DNA from: Rhodobacter sp.
Lineage (GTDB): Bacteria > Pseudomonadota > Alphaproteobacteria > Rhodobacterales > Rhodobacteraceae
DNA length: 12,019 nucleotides
Reading direction: 5' to 3'
NCBI GenBank assembly: GCA_003536295.1
Contig: DPZQ01000047.1
Location: 1-12,019 of the forward strand
The translations under genes and the position numbers were made by a program. Shown here one piece after another: positions 1 to 6,424 of this stretch (its first letter is position 1; each line of letters begins with the position of its first letter). The notes beneath the pieces are model-generated. The model searched no databases. It was given only the letters and a program-made list of their open reading frames with translations, and was not told the DNA's origin.

Positions 1-666
1 CAAACGGTCAAAAACCACAACCGTGTCATTGATAGAATAGCCCAAAATAGTAAGCAAAGCAGCAATTATACTTAGATCAAACTTAATCTGAAAGAGCGCA
101 AACACGCCAATAGTAATAAAAACATCATGCACCAGCGCCAAAACGGCACCAACGGCAAATTGCCATTCAAAACGTAGCCAGATGTAAAACAAAATCCCTA
201 TGGTTGCCCCCGTCATCGCCAAAATGGCCGACCAGATCAGCTCTTGCGATACTTTCGGACCGACTGATTCAACCGATGTAAAAGAAATCTGCGGGTCAAA
301 TAACTTAAGGGCGCGTTCAATCCGTTCAATTGTTTCGGGAGTGATAGCCTCAGACCCCGCAAGGGCGGCTATGCGGATCATGGCCACATGTTGATCCGTG
401 CTAAAACTTGGGTCGAACACTTGAGTAATAGCCACATCACCAATCGAAAGATCCGTCAAAACCGCACGATAGTCAGCCACATCAATCACTTGCGAAGAAT
501 CGGTACGAATGCTGGTGCCCCCTTTGAAATCAATGCCAAAGTTCAACCCCATCACGGCCCAAAGAAAGAGTGCCACAACCATCAAAACCATTGAGCCACC
601 AAAGGTCACCTTTTGATATTTGAAGAAATCATAATTAGTGTTTTCGGGTGCAAGTCTAAGACGCAT
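1..666 (-). CDS. secF: Protein translocase subunit SecF, C-terminus outside window
   Basis: SecF is an inner-membrane subunit that, with SecD, uses the proton-motive force to help the SecYEG channel complete export and release of proteins. Translating the minus strand from the ATG at 666-664 gives 222 open codons to the window edge. They begin MRLRLAPENTNYDFFKY, followed by a first membrane segment (about residues 24-42) and the family motif FGIDFKGGT (43-51). A periplasmic domain follows, then the next membrane helices (about 143-163 and 168-192), and finally GYSINDTVVFDRL (209-221), the conserved SecF region just before the cut. The start lies 9 bp after the secD stop, with an AAGGA ribosome-binding site partly overlapping that stop, so it is translated from the secD message. 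Roughly the last 90-100 residues are missing only because the window ends. Nothing looks broken. Confidence 0.96.
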   Translation of the reverse strand, partial: MRLRLAPENTNYDFFKYQKVTFGGSMVLMVVALFLWAVMGLNFGIDFKGGTSIRTDSSQVIDVADYRAVLTDLSIGDVAITQVFDPSFSTDQHVAMIRIAALAGSEAITPETIERIERALKLFDPQISFTSVESVGPKVSQELIWSAILAMTGATIGILFYIWLRFEWQFAVGAVLALVHDVFITIGVFALFQIKFDLSIIAALLTILGYSINDTVVVFDRL

Positions 667-675
667 CTATTTTCC

Positions 676-2343
676 TTACACAATAATCGTTTTTGGACGC
701 CGCCACGCAAACCAAACCGAAATGATAGCCCGGGTCACATAAATGGCAGTAAATACCGATGCTATGATCCCAACTCCCAACGTCACGGCAAAGCCCCGCA
801 CTGGACCCGAGCCTGCCATAAACAGAACTGTTGCTGTAATAAAAGTGGTAATATTAGCGTCAACAATGGCCGACAAGGCGCGCTCATACCCTAATTCAAT
901 CGCACGTGCAGGATTTTTTTGGCTGCGCAGCTCCTCACGGATGCGTTCAAAGACTAACACATTGGCGTCAACCGCCATCCCAATGGTCAAAACAATTCCC
1001 GCAATGCCAGGCAGGGTCAGAGTGCCACCAATCAACGACAAGAACCCAAAAATGAGCCCCATGTTAAGCGCCAACGCCAAATTTGCAAACAGTCCAAAAA
1101 GCCCATAACTGGCCCACATAAACAAAACAACGGCGACCATCGCGACCAAAGCGGCCATACGGCCGGCATCTATACTGTCTTGACCAAGCTCAGGGCCGAC
1201 TGTTCGTTCTTCTAAAAAAACCATCTTGGCTGGCAAAGCACCTGCACGAAGCAACAACGCTAGATTTGTGCTTTCTTCCAGTGTGAAATTGCCTGTAATA
1301 ATACCCGACCCACCCGGAATATGGCTTTGGATCGTAGGAGCAGAAATCACTTCGTCGTCTAAAACAATTGCAAAAGGCGCACCGATATTGGCCGCCGTAT
1401 AATCGCCAAAAGCACGTGCCCCTGAAGGATTGAAGCGAAAGTTCACGGCGGGGCGGTTGTTTTGGTCAAAACTTGGCTGTGCGTCAGTTAAAGCCTCGCC
1501 TGAGACGACGGGAGCTTTTTCGACGACGTAATAGATGCCAGGTTCATTGAGAGATGGCAAAAGCGCCATGCGTGGATCTAGCTTTTCAGTTGCCGAGGCG
1601 GTGCGCCTGACAACAGCGTTAAAGGTCAGTTTCGCAGTAGTTCCGATCAACGCTTTTAGCTCGGCAGCTGAGCCGATGCCTGGCACTTGGATCAGCACAC
1701 GGTCGGCCCCTTGGCGTTGAATGGTAGGTTCACGGGTGCCCACCTCATCAATGCGACGGCGAATAATTTCAAGACTTTGTTGCAAGGTACGGCTGTCAGT
1801 GGCAAGTCTTTCGGCGTCGCTTAAGCCCACCGTGACCTCATTACCTTCACCGCTGACTGTGATGTCATATTGCCCAATGCCCGTTATACTGCTGACGGGG
1901 CGGGCCAATTTGCGCACGGCGATCAAGGCCGCCTCAAGCCCTGCGGCTTCAGATATGGCTATTTTAAGCAGCCCTTGAGGTGCAGCAATGCGACGTAAAG
2001 TGCCAATTTCATCACGCAAGGGGCGCAAAGCATCGCGTACATCGGGCCAAAGAACATCCATACGAGCTTCGTAAACTTCAGAAACTTGCCCCTCGGCCAG
2101 CAAATGCGCGCCCCCCCGCAGATCAAGTCCTAGATTGACAAGACCACTTGGCAAAAACGACGGCCACCCTGCCAGCGCTTCAGATTGAGAACCGGTGGCC
2201 ACACCTTGCTGCGCTATAATAAGTTTGGCGGCGTCATTATGGTTTTCAACGCGACCATAAAAGAAATTTGGCGCCGAGTATATCAATCCCAAGGCGCAAA
2301 TGCCCCAAATCATCACACGTTTCCAAAGGGGCATTTGCAACAT
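676..2343 (-). CDS. secD: Protein translocase subunit SecD
   Basis: SecD is the large partner of SecF in the inner-membrane complex that drives late steps of Sec-dependent export. The 555-residue protein has an N-terminal membrane helix (about 10-28) and the conserved LGLDLRGGAHL (71-81) at the start of the periplasmic P1 region. Five C-terminal helices begin around 396. The signature GMAVDANVLVFERIREEL (455-472) is intact, as is TVGPELGQDS (381-390). Length is normal for the alphaproteobacterial form, which is shorter than the E. coli one. The start MLQMPLWKRV resembles rhodobacterial SecD. It lies in the same frame as yajC, 72 nt after the yajC stop, and the 24 codons between are open. No Shine-Dalgarno sequence stands in front of it, so initiation may depend on leader structure or use the second ATG (codon 4). 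secF follows 9 bp downstream. Confidence 0.97.
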   Translation of the reverse strand: MLQMPLWKRVMIWGICALGLIYSAPNFFYGRVENHNDAAKLIIAQQGVATGSQSEALAGWPSFLPSGLVNLGLDLRGGAHLLAEGQVSEVYEARMDVLWPDVRDALRPLRDEIGTLRRIAAPQGLLKIAISEAAGLEAALIAVRKLARPVSSITGIGQYDITVSGEGNEVTVGLSDAERLATDSRTLQQSLEIIRRRIDEVGTREPTIQRQGADRVLIQVPGIGSAAELKALIGTTAKLTFNAVVRRTASATEKLDPRMALLPSLNEPGIYYVVEKAPVVSGEALTDAQPSFDQNNRPAVNFRFNPSGARAFGDYTAANIGAPFAIVLDDEVISAPTIQSHIPGGSGIITGNFTLEESTNLALLLRAGALPAKMVFLEERTVGPELGQDSIDAGRMAALVAMVAVVLFMWASYGLFGLFANLALALNMGLIFGFLSLIGGTLTLPGIAGIVLTIGMAVDANVLVFERIREELRSQKNPARAIELGYERALSAIVDANITTFITATVLFMAGSGPVRGFAVTLGVGIIASVFTAIYVTRAIISVWFAWRRPKTIIV

Positions 2344-2358
2344 CAGACATATCCATAT

Positions 2359-2404
2359 TGGCCCTTTGGGCCATGACAGGGCCTTGAACGGCCCCGAAGG
2401 GCCG
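2359..2404 (-). promoter_or_regulatory. Paired GGGCC/GGCCC hairpins in yajC-secD leader
   Basis: The 72-nt gap between yajC and secD contains two perfect 6-bp hairpins. One is CGGCCC-TTCG-GGGCCG on the transcribed strand (2389-2404), giving a C(UUCG)G tetraloop, one of the most stable RNA loops known. The other is TGGCCC-AAA-GGGCCA (2359-2373), ending 15 nt before the secD ATG. A competing pairing is possible between 2379-2383 and 2390-2394 (GGGCC with GGCCC, 6-nt loop) and would break the UUCG hairpin. There is no U-run after either stem, so a simple intrinsic terminator is unlikely. An RNA stability, processing or translation-control element is the likelier reading. The structure is seen in sequence; the function is inferred. 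Confidence 0.5.
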
Positions 2405-2415
2405 ATTGTAAGGTG

Positions 2416-2739
2416 TTAGGAAACAGCCGGTTCGGTTTTGTTCAAAACCTGTGCTATAGTCGCACGCATCACACGCACCTTAACACCCTCGGCAATTTCA
2501 ATCTCCACAATGCCGTCATCAGACACTTTCGACACTTTCCCAAGAACGCCGCCTGAAGTGACCACTTGGTCACCTCGACGCAATGAATCAATCATAGCCT
2601 TATGCTGTTTTGCCTTTTTTTGCTGTGGGCGGATCATAAGAAAATACATGATGGCAAAGATCAAAATCAGCGGCACGAATGAGGAAAAGGCGCTAGACGC
2701 GCCACCAGCGGCTTGTGCAAAAGCAGGAGTTACAAACAT
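2416..2739 (-). CDS. yajC: Preprotein translocase subunit YajC
   Basis: YajC is a small single-span inner-membrane protein that associates with SecDF at the Sec translocon. The 107-residue product has a short Ala/Ser-rich N-terminus, one membrane helix (about 20-36, LILIFAIMYFLMI) and the family hallmark RPQQKKAKQHK (38-48). The cytoplasmic domain carries LRRGDQVVTSGGVLGKV (53-69), also typical. The ATG at 2739 has AGGAAC a few bases upstream as its ribosome-binding site. It is the first gene of the minus-strand yajC-secD-secF run, an arrangement common in bacteria. Its own leader also contains the 8-bp palindrome AGGGCCCT (2755-2762), resembling the GGGCC blocks found after the gene. Length and motifs are normal. 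Confidence 0.96.
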   Translation of the reverse strand: MFVTPAFAQAAGGASSAFSSFVPLILIFAIMYFLMIRPQQKKAKQHKAMIDSLRRGDQVVTSGGVLGKVSKVSDDGIVEIEIAEGVKVRVMRATIAQVLNKTEPAVS

Positions 2740-2927
2740 TCTTTGTTCCTATTTAGGGCCCTGAGCGGGCAATATCTCGCGCACCCTAACGACCACATTT
2801 CAAAATGGCAAGGCAGGCCCAAACCAAGTTATTGCAAATTTCGGTTCAATTCTCTGCACATTGGTGGCATATGGGGGCCAAAGGCAGATTTGCCAATAGT
2901 AACGCTCTATTTTGATCAAGGTGACCC
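2740..2927. promoter_or_regulatory. Divergent intergenic region yajC / serS
   Basis: These 188 bp must contain the promoters for the minus-strand yajC-secDF unit and for plus-strand serS. The serS ribosome-binding site is AAGGTGA, ending just before ACCC-ATG (near 2917-2923). The yajC side carries an AGGGCCCT palindrome (2755-2762). I could not find a -35/-10 pair with good spacing on either strand, so no individual promoter is called. Confidence 0.45.
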
Positions 2928-4214
2928 ATGCATGATATTCGCGCAATTCGTGAAAACCCCACCGCATTTGATGCGGGCCTTGCCAAACGGGGCCTGGGGG
3001 CCATGTCGACTTTAATACTAGCACTAGACGAAGCAAGGCGGACGAAAATTCTTGCTTCTGAAACCGCCCAAGCGGCGCAAAACGCTGCGTCTAAGGAAGT
3101 GGGGGCCGCGAAAGCTGCGGGCAATGATGTTGAATTTGAGCGCCTGCGCGCCCTCGTCGCCGAAAAAAAGGCCGAAATTGGGCGGCTGACCGACGAGGCC
3201 AGCGCTAAAGATGCCGAGTTGCGCGCAGCCCTTGAAACCATCCCTAATATTCCTGACGCATCGGTACCCATGGGTGCTGATGAAAAAGACAATCAAGAAG
3301 TGAGCCGCTGGGGCACACCCGCAACTTTCGACTTCCCTCCAAAAGAGCATTTTGAAATCGCAGGCCCGCAAAAAGGCTTTGATTTTACAACAGCAGGTAA
3401 AATCTCGGGATCGCGGTTTGTGGTTCTTAAGGCGGCGATCACCCGTTTGCACCGCGCTTTGGGGCAGTTTATGTTAGATACCCATGTCACGGAGCATGAC
3501 TTGACCGAAGTATGGACTCCCGTTTTGGTGAAAGAAGAGGCAATGTACGGCACCGGCCAATTGCCCAAATTTGCCGAAGACAGCTATCAAACCACAAACG
3601 GCTGGTGGCTGGTACCTACCGCCGAGGTGACGCTGACAAATATGGTGGCAGGCGAAGTAGTCGACGAAGCAGCTCTGCCCTTACGTTTAACTGCGCATAC
3701 ACAATGCTTTCGCTCGGAAGCAGGGTCAGCGGGCCGTGACACGACAGGAATGCTGCGCCAACATCAGTTTGAAAAAGTTGAAATGGTCACGATATGTACC
3801 CCTGAAAAGGGTTTGTTTGAACATGAACGGATGACCCGCTGCGCCGAGGTGATTTTAGAGAAACTTGCCTTGCCTTATCGGCGTATGTTGCTTTGCTCAG
3901 GCGATATGGGCTTTGGCGCGACCAAAACTCATGATTTGGAGGTGTGGCTGCCCGGTCAAAACACCTACCGCGAAATTTCCTCAGTTTCGGTCTGTGGTAC
4001 GTTTCAAGCGCGGCGTATGAATGCCCGCTATCGCGGCGTGGGCAAGCCTGAATATCTTTGCACGCTTAATGGCTCAGGCTTGGCTGTGGGGCGCACGATG
4101 ATTGCTGTGCTTGAAAATGGCCAAAAGGCAGACGGTTCGGTAAATTTGCCTGACGCACTGTACCCCTATTTGAGCGGAAAAACCATGATCACCGCCGCTG
4201 GAGACCTGGCCTAA
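2928..4214 (+). CDS. serS: Seryl-tRNA synthetase (serine--tRNA ligase)
   Basis: SerRS charges tRNA-Ser (and tRNA-Sec where present) with serine in the cytoplasm, using ATP. The 428-residue protein opens with MHDIRAIRENP, followed by a charged, Ala-rich antiparallel coiled-coil arm (about 30-105) that contacts the long variable arm of tRNA-Ser. The class II catalytic core carries the TAEVTLTN serine-binding loop (231-238) and motif 2 FRSEAGSAGRDTTGMLRQHQ (261-280). It also has YREISSVS (347-354) and motif 3 NGSGLAVGRTMIAVLEN (381-397) with its conserved Arg389. Length matches the bacterial family (about 420-430). The ATG is preceded by AAGGTGA at normal spacing. It is transcribed away from yajC. 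The C-terminal codons form part of a long inverted repeat reaching past the stop. Confidence 0.98.
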   Translation: MHDIRAIRENPTAFDAGLAKRGLGAMSTLILALDEARRTKILASETAQAAQNAASKEVGAAKAAGNDVEFERLRALVAEKKAEIGRLTDEASAKDAELRAALETIPNIPDASVPMGADEKDNQEVSRWGTPATFDFPPKEHFEIAGPQKGFDFTTAGKISGSRFVVLKAAITRLHRALGQFMLDTHVTEHDLTEVWTPVLVKEEAMYGTGQLPKFAEDSYQTTNGWWLVPTAEVTLTNMVAGEVVDEAALPLRLTAHTQCFRSEAGSAGRDTTGMLRQHQFEKVEMVTICTPEKGLFEHERMTRCAEVILEKLALPYRRMLLCSGDMGFGATKTHDLEVWLPGQNTYREISSVSVCGTFQARRMNARYRGVGKPEYLCTLNGSGLAVGRTMIAVLENGQKADGSVNLPDALYPYLSGKTMITAAGDLA

Positions 4215-4233
4215 CCTCCATGGTTGCGGCGGT
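4191..4233 (+). other. Bulged stem-loop spanning the serS stop codon
   Basis: ACCGCCGC (4191-4198) is perfectly complementary to GCGGCGGT (4226-4233). Inside it TGGAG (4199-4203) pairs with CTCCA (4216-4220). Together they can form a 13-bp stem with a 5-nt bulge on the 3' side and a 12-nt loop that contains the serS stop (4212-4214). No T-run follows, so it is not a standard intrinsic terminator. It may protect the mRNA 3' end or act with Rho. Its 3' arm overlaps the proposed -35 box of ssb. Confidence 0.45.
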
Positions 4234-4252
4234 TATCGCTTGGCCTTATACT
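4224..4252 (+). promoter_or_regulatory. Likely promoter of ssb
   Basis: TTGCGG (4224-4229) and TATACT (4247-4252) are separated by exactly 17 bp, fitting a housekeeping sigma-70 promoter. The -10 matches five of six consensus bases. Transcription would begin near 4259, leaving a leader of about 47 nt that contains the palindrome GCGGTTAACCGC. Assignment rests on sequence match and position only. Confidence 0.5.
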
Positions 4253-4267
4253 ATTTATTAAGCAGCA

Positions 4268-4279
4268 GCGGTTAACCGC
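4268..4279. repeat. 12-bp perfect palindrome in the ssb leader
   Basis: GCGGTTAACCGC is its own reverse complement and lies between the predicted ssb transcription start and the ribosome-binding site. It could be an operator for a dimeric regulator or a short hairpin in the leader. No alphaproteobacterial LexA box (GTTC-N7-GTTC) is visible here, so there is no direct evidence of SOS control. Confidence 0.4.
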
Positions 4280-4305
4280 AAATCATATATCCTAAGGAGA
4301 GCCCC

Positions 4306-4803
4306 GTGGCCGGATCAGTCAATAAAGTCATTATAGTCGGCAATTTAGGCCGCGATCCCGAGGTGCGCAGTTTTCAAAACGGTGGCAAAGTTGTTAACCT
4401 AAATATCGCAACTTCAGAATCATGGCGCGACAAAGCCTCGGGCGAGCGCAAAGAACGCACCGAATGGCACCGTGTCTCAATCTTGAATGAACCTTTGGCC
4501 AAAATCGCCGAGCAATATCTTAAAAAAGGCTCAAAAGTCTATATTGAGGGTCAGCTTGAAACCCGTAAGTGGACAGATCAGTCAGGAGCCGAAAAATTCA
4601 CAACCGAAGTGGTCTTGCGTCCCTATCGTGGTGAATTGACCTTGCTTGATAGCCGCAATGATAATGGCGGCGGTGGCAATTACAGTGGCGGCCAAGTCAG
4701 TGGCGGTGATTATGGTTATGATGGAGGCCCAAGTTCTGGCCCGAGCGGTAACGCGCAAGTTCCCGCTGGGCGTGCTGATATGGATGATGAAATCCCGTTT
4801 TAA
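4306..4803 (+). CDS. ssb: Single-stranded DNA-binding protein SSB
   Basis: SSB coats single-stranded DNA as a homotetramer during replication, recombination and repair, and recruits partner proteins by its acidic tail. The 165-residue product has an OB-fold domain (about 1-115) opening MAGSVNKVIIVGNLGRDPEV, with EWHRVSI (53-59) and KKGSKVYIEGQLETRKW (73-89) typical of the family. A Gly/Ser-rich flexible linker (about 118-150) follows, ending in the acidic tip DMDDEIPF (158-165). The start is GTG at 4306, chosen because AAGGAG (4294-4299) lies 6 nt upstream and because the translated N-terminus matches other rhodobacterial SSBs. A candidate promoter lies just upstream, so it is probably transcribed separately from serS. 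Nothing unusual in length or motifs. Confidence 0.97.
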   Translation: MAGSVNKVIIVGNLGRDPEVRSFQNGGKVVNLNIATSESWRDKASGERKERTEWHRVSILNEPLAKIAEQYLKKGSKVYIEGQLETRKWTDQSGAEKFTTEVVLRPYRGELTLLDSRNDNGGGGNYSGGQVSGGDYGYDGGPSSGPSGNAQVPAGRADMDDEIPF

Positions 4804-4872
4804 ACTATCCGCTCCTAAGTTTTTCAGGCGTGGGAGTGCAGCCCTCACTAGACCTTTGGTCCAAATACCCTA

Positions 4873-4890
4873 TATAATTAGTCAAGTAAT
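4873..4890 (+). promoter_or_regulatory. -10 box and overlapping palindrome before the Fe-S genes
   Basis: A perfect TATAAT (4873-4878) stands 26 bp before the DUF59 start. No good -35 is present at 16-18 bp, suggesting an activated or otherwise atypical promoter. Overlapping it is the inverted repeat ATTA-GTCAAG-TAAT (4877-4890), placed where a repressor would block RNA polymerase. In rhodobacteria, Fe-S assembly genes are commonly controlled by iron or cluster sensors such as IscR, so that is a reasonable candidate. The site itself is not proven. Confidence 0.35.
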
Positions 4891-4904
4891 CCAAAGGCAG
4901 ACCC

Positions 4905-5267
4905 ATGACCCAAACCATCGACCTAGTAGAAGGCACGCCGCTTATTAAGCCCTCATCCACAGATCATCAGCTCTATGATGATGTGGTCGGCGCGTGCCGT
5001 ACAGTATTTGATCCTGAAATTCCGGTGAATATTTTTGACTTGGGTCTGATTTACACCATTGAAATTGATGATGAAAACGCCGTTGAAATCATTATGACGC
5101 TTACGGCACCAGGTTGCCCGGTCGCCGGCGAGATGCCTGGTTGGCTGGCCGACGCTATTGAGCCTTTGGCTGGAGTAAAATGCGTTAACGTGGCAATGAC
5201 ATTTGATCCACCTTGGGGTATGGAAATGATGTCAGATGAAGCGCGTTTGGAACTTGGCTTTATGTAA
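4905..5267 (+). CDS. MIP18/DUF59 family Fe-S cluster assembly protein (SufT-like)
   Basis: This 120-residue protein belongs to the MIP18 (DUF59, PaaD-like) family, whose bacterial members include SufT, a factor for maturation or insertion of iron-sulfur clusters. Visible family features are FDPEIPVNIFDLGLIY (35-50) and the block MTLTAPGCPVAGEMPGWL (64-81), which contains the invariant Cys71. DPPWGMEMMSDEARLELGF (101-119) forms the C-terminus. The N-terminal 20 residues are variable. AAAGG (4893-4897) is a ribosome-binding site 7 nt ahead of the ATG. An A-type Fe-S carrier gene begins 32 bp downstream, which supports a shared role in cluster handling. No sufBCDS genes are in the window, so this pair is either detached from the main suf operon or the operon lies elsewhere. 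The exact client proteins cannot be told from sequence. Confidence 0.9.
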   Translation: MTQTIDLVEGTPLIKPSSTDHQLYDDVVGACRTVFDPEIPVNIFDLGLIYTIEIDDENAVEIIMTLTAPGCPVAGEMPGWLADAIEPLAGVKCVNVAMTFDPPWGMEMMSDEARLELGFM

Positions 5268-5299
5268 TAATCTAAATTTCCGTGATGAAAGGACAATCA

Positions 5300-5671
5300 A
5301 TGTTCGCAATCCCTGGCAAACAAGCCGTCACCATCACTGCTAAAGCGGCGCAACAAATCGCGTCGCTTATGGAAAAAAAACATTCCAAAGGTCTGCGCAT
5401 CGGCGTCAAAAAAGGCGGCTGTGCTGGTATGGAGTATACGATGGACTACGTGAATGAGGTCAATCCCTTAGATGAAACCGTCGAACAGAATGGCGCGCGC
5501 GTAATGATAGCACCGATGGCGCAGATGTTTTTGTTCGGCACTGAAATTGACTATGAAACATCCCTTTTGGAGTCGGGTTTTAAGTTTAGAAACCCGAACG
5601 TATCCGAAGCCTGTGGCTGTGGCGAATCGATCAAGTTTAAAGAGGATCTTACCGAGCCAAGTAGCACCTAG
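5300..5671 (+). CDS. A-type iron-sulfur carrier (IscA/SufA/ErpA family, HesB domain)
   Basis: A-type carriers receive Fe-S clusters from a scaffold and pass them to target enzymes. The 123-residue protein shows the complete HesB signature: Cys41 in KKGGCAGMEYTMDYV (37-51) and Cys105/Cys107 in EACGCGESI (103-111), the three cluster ligands. The conserved LFGTEIDYE (78-86) and SGFKFRNPN (92-100) are present. I place the start at ATG 5300 (MFAIPGKQ...) rather than the in-frame GTG at 5282. AAAGGA (5288-5293) is correctly spaced for 5300, and MF-IPGK is the usual rhodobacterial N-terminus. It lies 32 bp after the DUF59 gene and 14 bp before tpiA, so it is probably co-transcribed with both. Sequence alone does not separate SufA from IscA or ErpA, so no symbol is assigned. 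Confidence 0.93.
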   Translation: MFAIPGKQAVTITAKAAQQIASLMEKKHSKGLRIGVKKGGCAGMEYTMDYVNEVNPLDETVEQNGARVMIAPMAQMFLFGTEIDYETSLLESGFKFRNPNVSEACGCGESIKFKEDLTEPSST

Positions 5672-5685
5672 CTTAAGGGGGATTT

Positions 5686-6423
5686 ATGCGTAAATTTGCC
5701 ATTGGCAATTGGAAGATGAACGGCAATATCGCGTCCCTTAAGATGCTTGGGGAGGTGCAAGCTGCCCAAGCTTTGTCAGGGGTGTCAGTAGTCATATGCC
5801 CGCCTTATCCTTTGCTTCATGCCGCCACCTTGGCCAGCAATGGAAGCGGCGTTGAAATTGGCGCACAAAGCTGTCACCATTTGGCCAATGGGGCCCATAC
5901 GGGCGATGTATCCTCAGATCTTTTGGCGGATGTAGGCGCGCGCTATGTGATTATTGGCCATTCTGAACGGCGTGCCGATCATCACGAAAGTAACTCGGCC
6001 GTTTGCGCTCAGTTTCAAAGTGCTAAAACCGCAGGGCTAACCCCAATTCTATGTATCGGCGAAACCCAGGCCGAACGCGCTGCAGGCCGCACGATTGAAG
6101 TTATTAGCTCGCAACTTAAAGCCTCGCTCCCTCCGCAGGCACAAGCGTTTATACTTGCATATGAGCCGATCTGGGCCATCGGAACGGGCCTAATTCCCAG
6201 CTTAGACGAAATTGCCCAAGTGCACGCCTTTTTAGCGCATCAGCTTGCGGAGATATGCGGGTCTGATAGTAAAATCTCGGTTCTTTATGGAGGTTCAGTC
6301 AAAGCCAGCAACGCGGCCCAAATTTTCGCTCTACCCCATGTTGACGGCGCTTTAGTGGGAGGGGCCAGCCTTGCTGCCAAGGATTTTTGCCCTATCGTCA
6401 CAGCACTTGGCCATGTCCAGTAA
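5686..6423 (+). CDS. tpiA: Triosephosphate isomerase
   Basis: TIM interconverts dihydroxyacetone phosphate and glyceraldehyde 3-phosphate in glycolysis and gluconeogenesis in the cytoplasm. The 245-residue protein has the whole active site: Asn8 and Lys10 in GNWKMNG (7-13), His92 in IGHSERR (90-96) and Glu160 in AYEPIWAIGTG (158-168). The phosphate-binding elements YGGSVK (201-206) and GALVGGASL (221-229) are intact. Length is normal. The ATG is preceded by AAGGGGG (5675-5681). The gene sits 14 bp after an Fe-S carrier gene, and its stop is within 2 bp of a P450 start, so it is embedded in a likely operon with proteins of unrelated pathways. Codon use looks like its neighbours. Confidence 0.98.
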   Translation: MRKFAIGNWKMNGNIASLKMLGEVQAAQALSGVSVVICPPYPLLHAATLASNGSGVEIGAQSCHHLANGAHTGDVSSDLLADVGARYVIIGHSERRADHHESNSAVCAQFQSAKTAGLTPILCIGETQAERAAGRTIEVISSQLKASLPPQAQAFILAYEPIWAIGTGLIPSLDEIAQVHAFLAHQLAEICGSDSKISVLYGGSVKASNAAQIFALPHVDGALVGGASLAAKDFCPIVTALGHVQ

Positions 6424-6424
6424 C

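Noticed and set aside
743..1108. Plus-strand 121-codon frame opposite secD
   Set aside because: Antisense to the conserved C-terminal membrane region of SecD, with no family resemblance and no promoter or ribosome-binding site.
2846..3452. Minus-strand open frames of 148 and 142 codons opposite serS
   Set aside because: They lie antisense to a clearly conserved gene, are biased to Ala/Ser/Arg or lack recognisable domains, and have no matching ribosome-binding site. They are shadows of serS codon bias.
4831..4861. Possible terminators after ssb (GTGGG...CTCAC and GACC-TTT-GGTC)
   Set aside because: Stems are only 4-5 bp, one with a wobble pair and a long loop, and no T-run follows either.
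5282..5299. GTG 5282 as start of the Fe-S carrier gene
   Set aside because: It would place the AAAGGA ribosome-binding site inside the coding region and add five residues ahead of the usual MF-IPGK start. ATG 5300 fits better.
6371..6424. TTG 6371 or ATG 6413 as start of the P450
   Set aside because: Both overlap tpiA and add residues not typical of soluble P450s. TTG 6371 has a GGGAGGGG upstream but that stretch encodes conserved TIM residues. They are kept only as alternatives.
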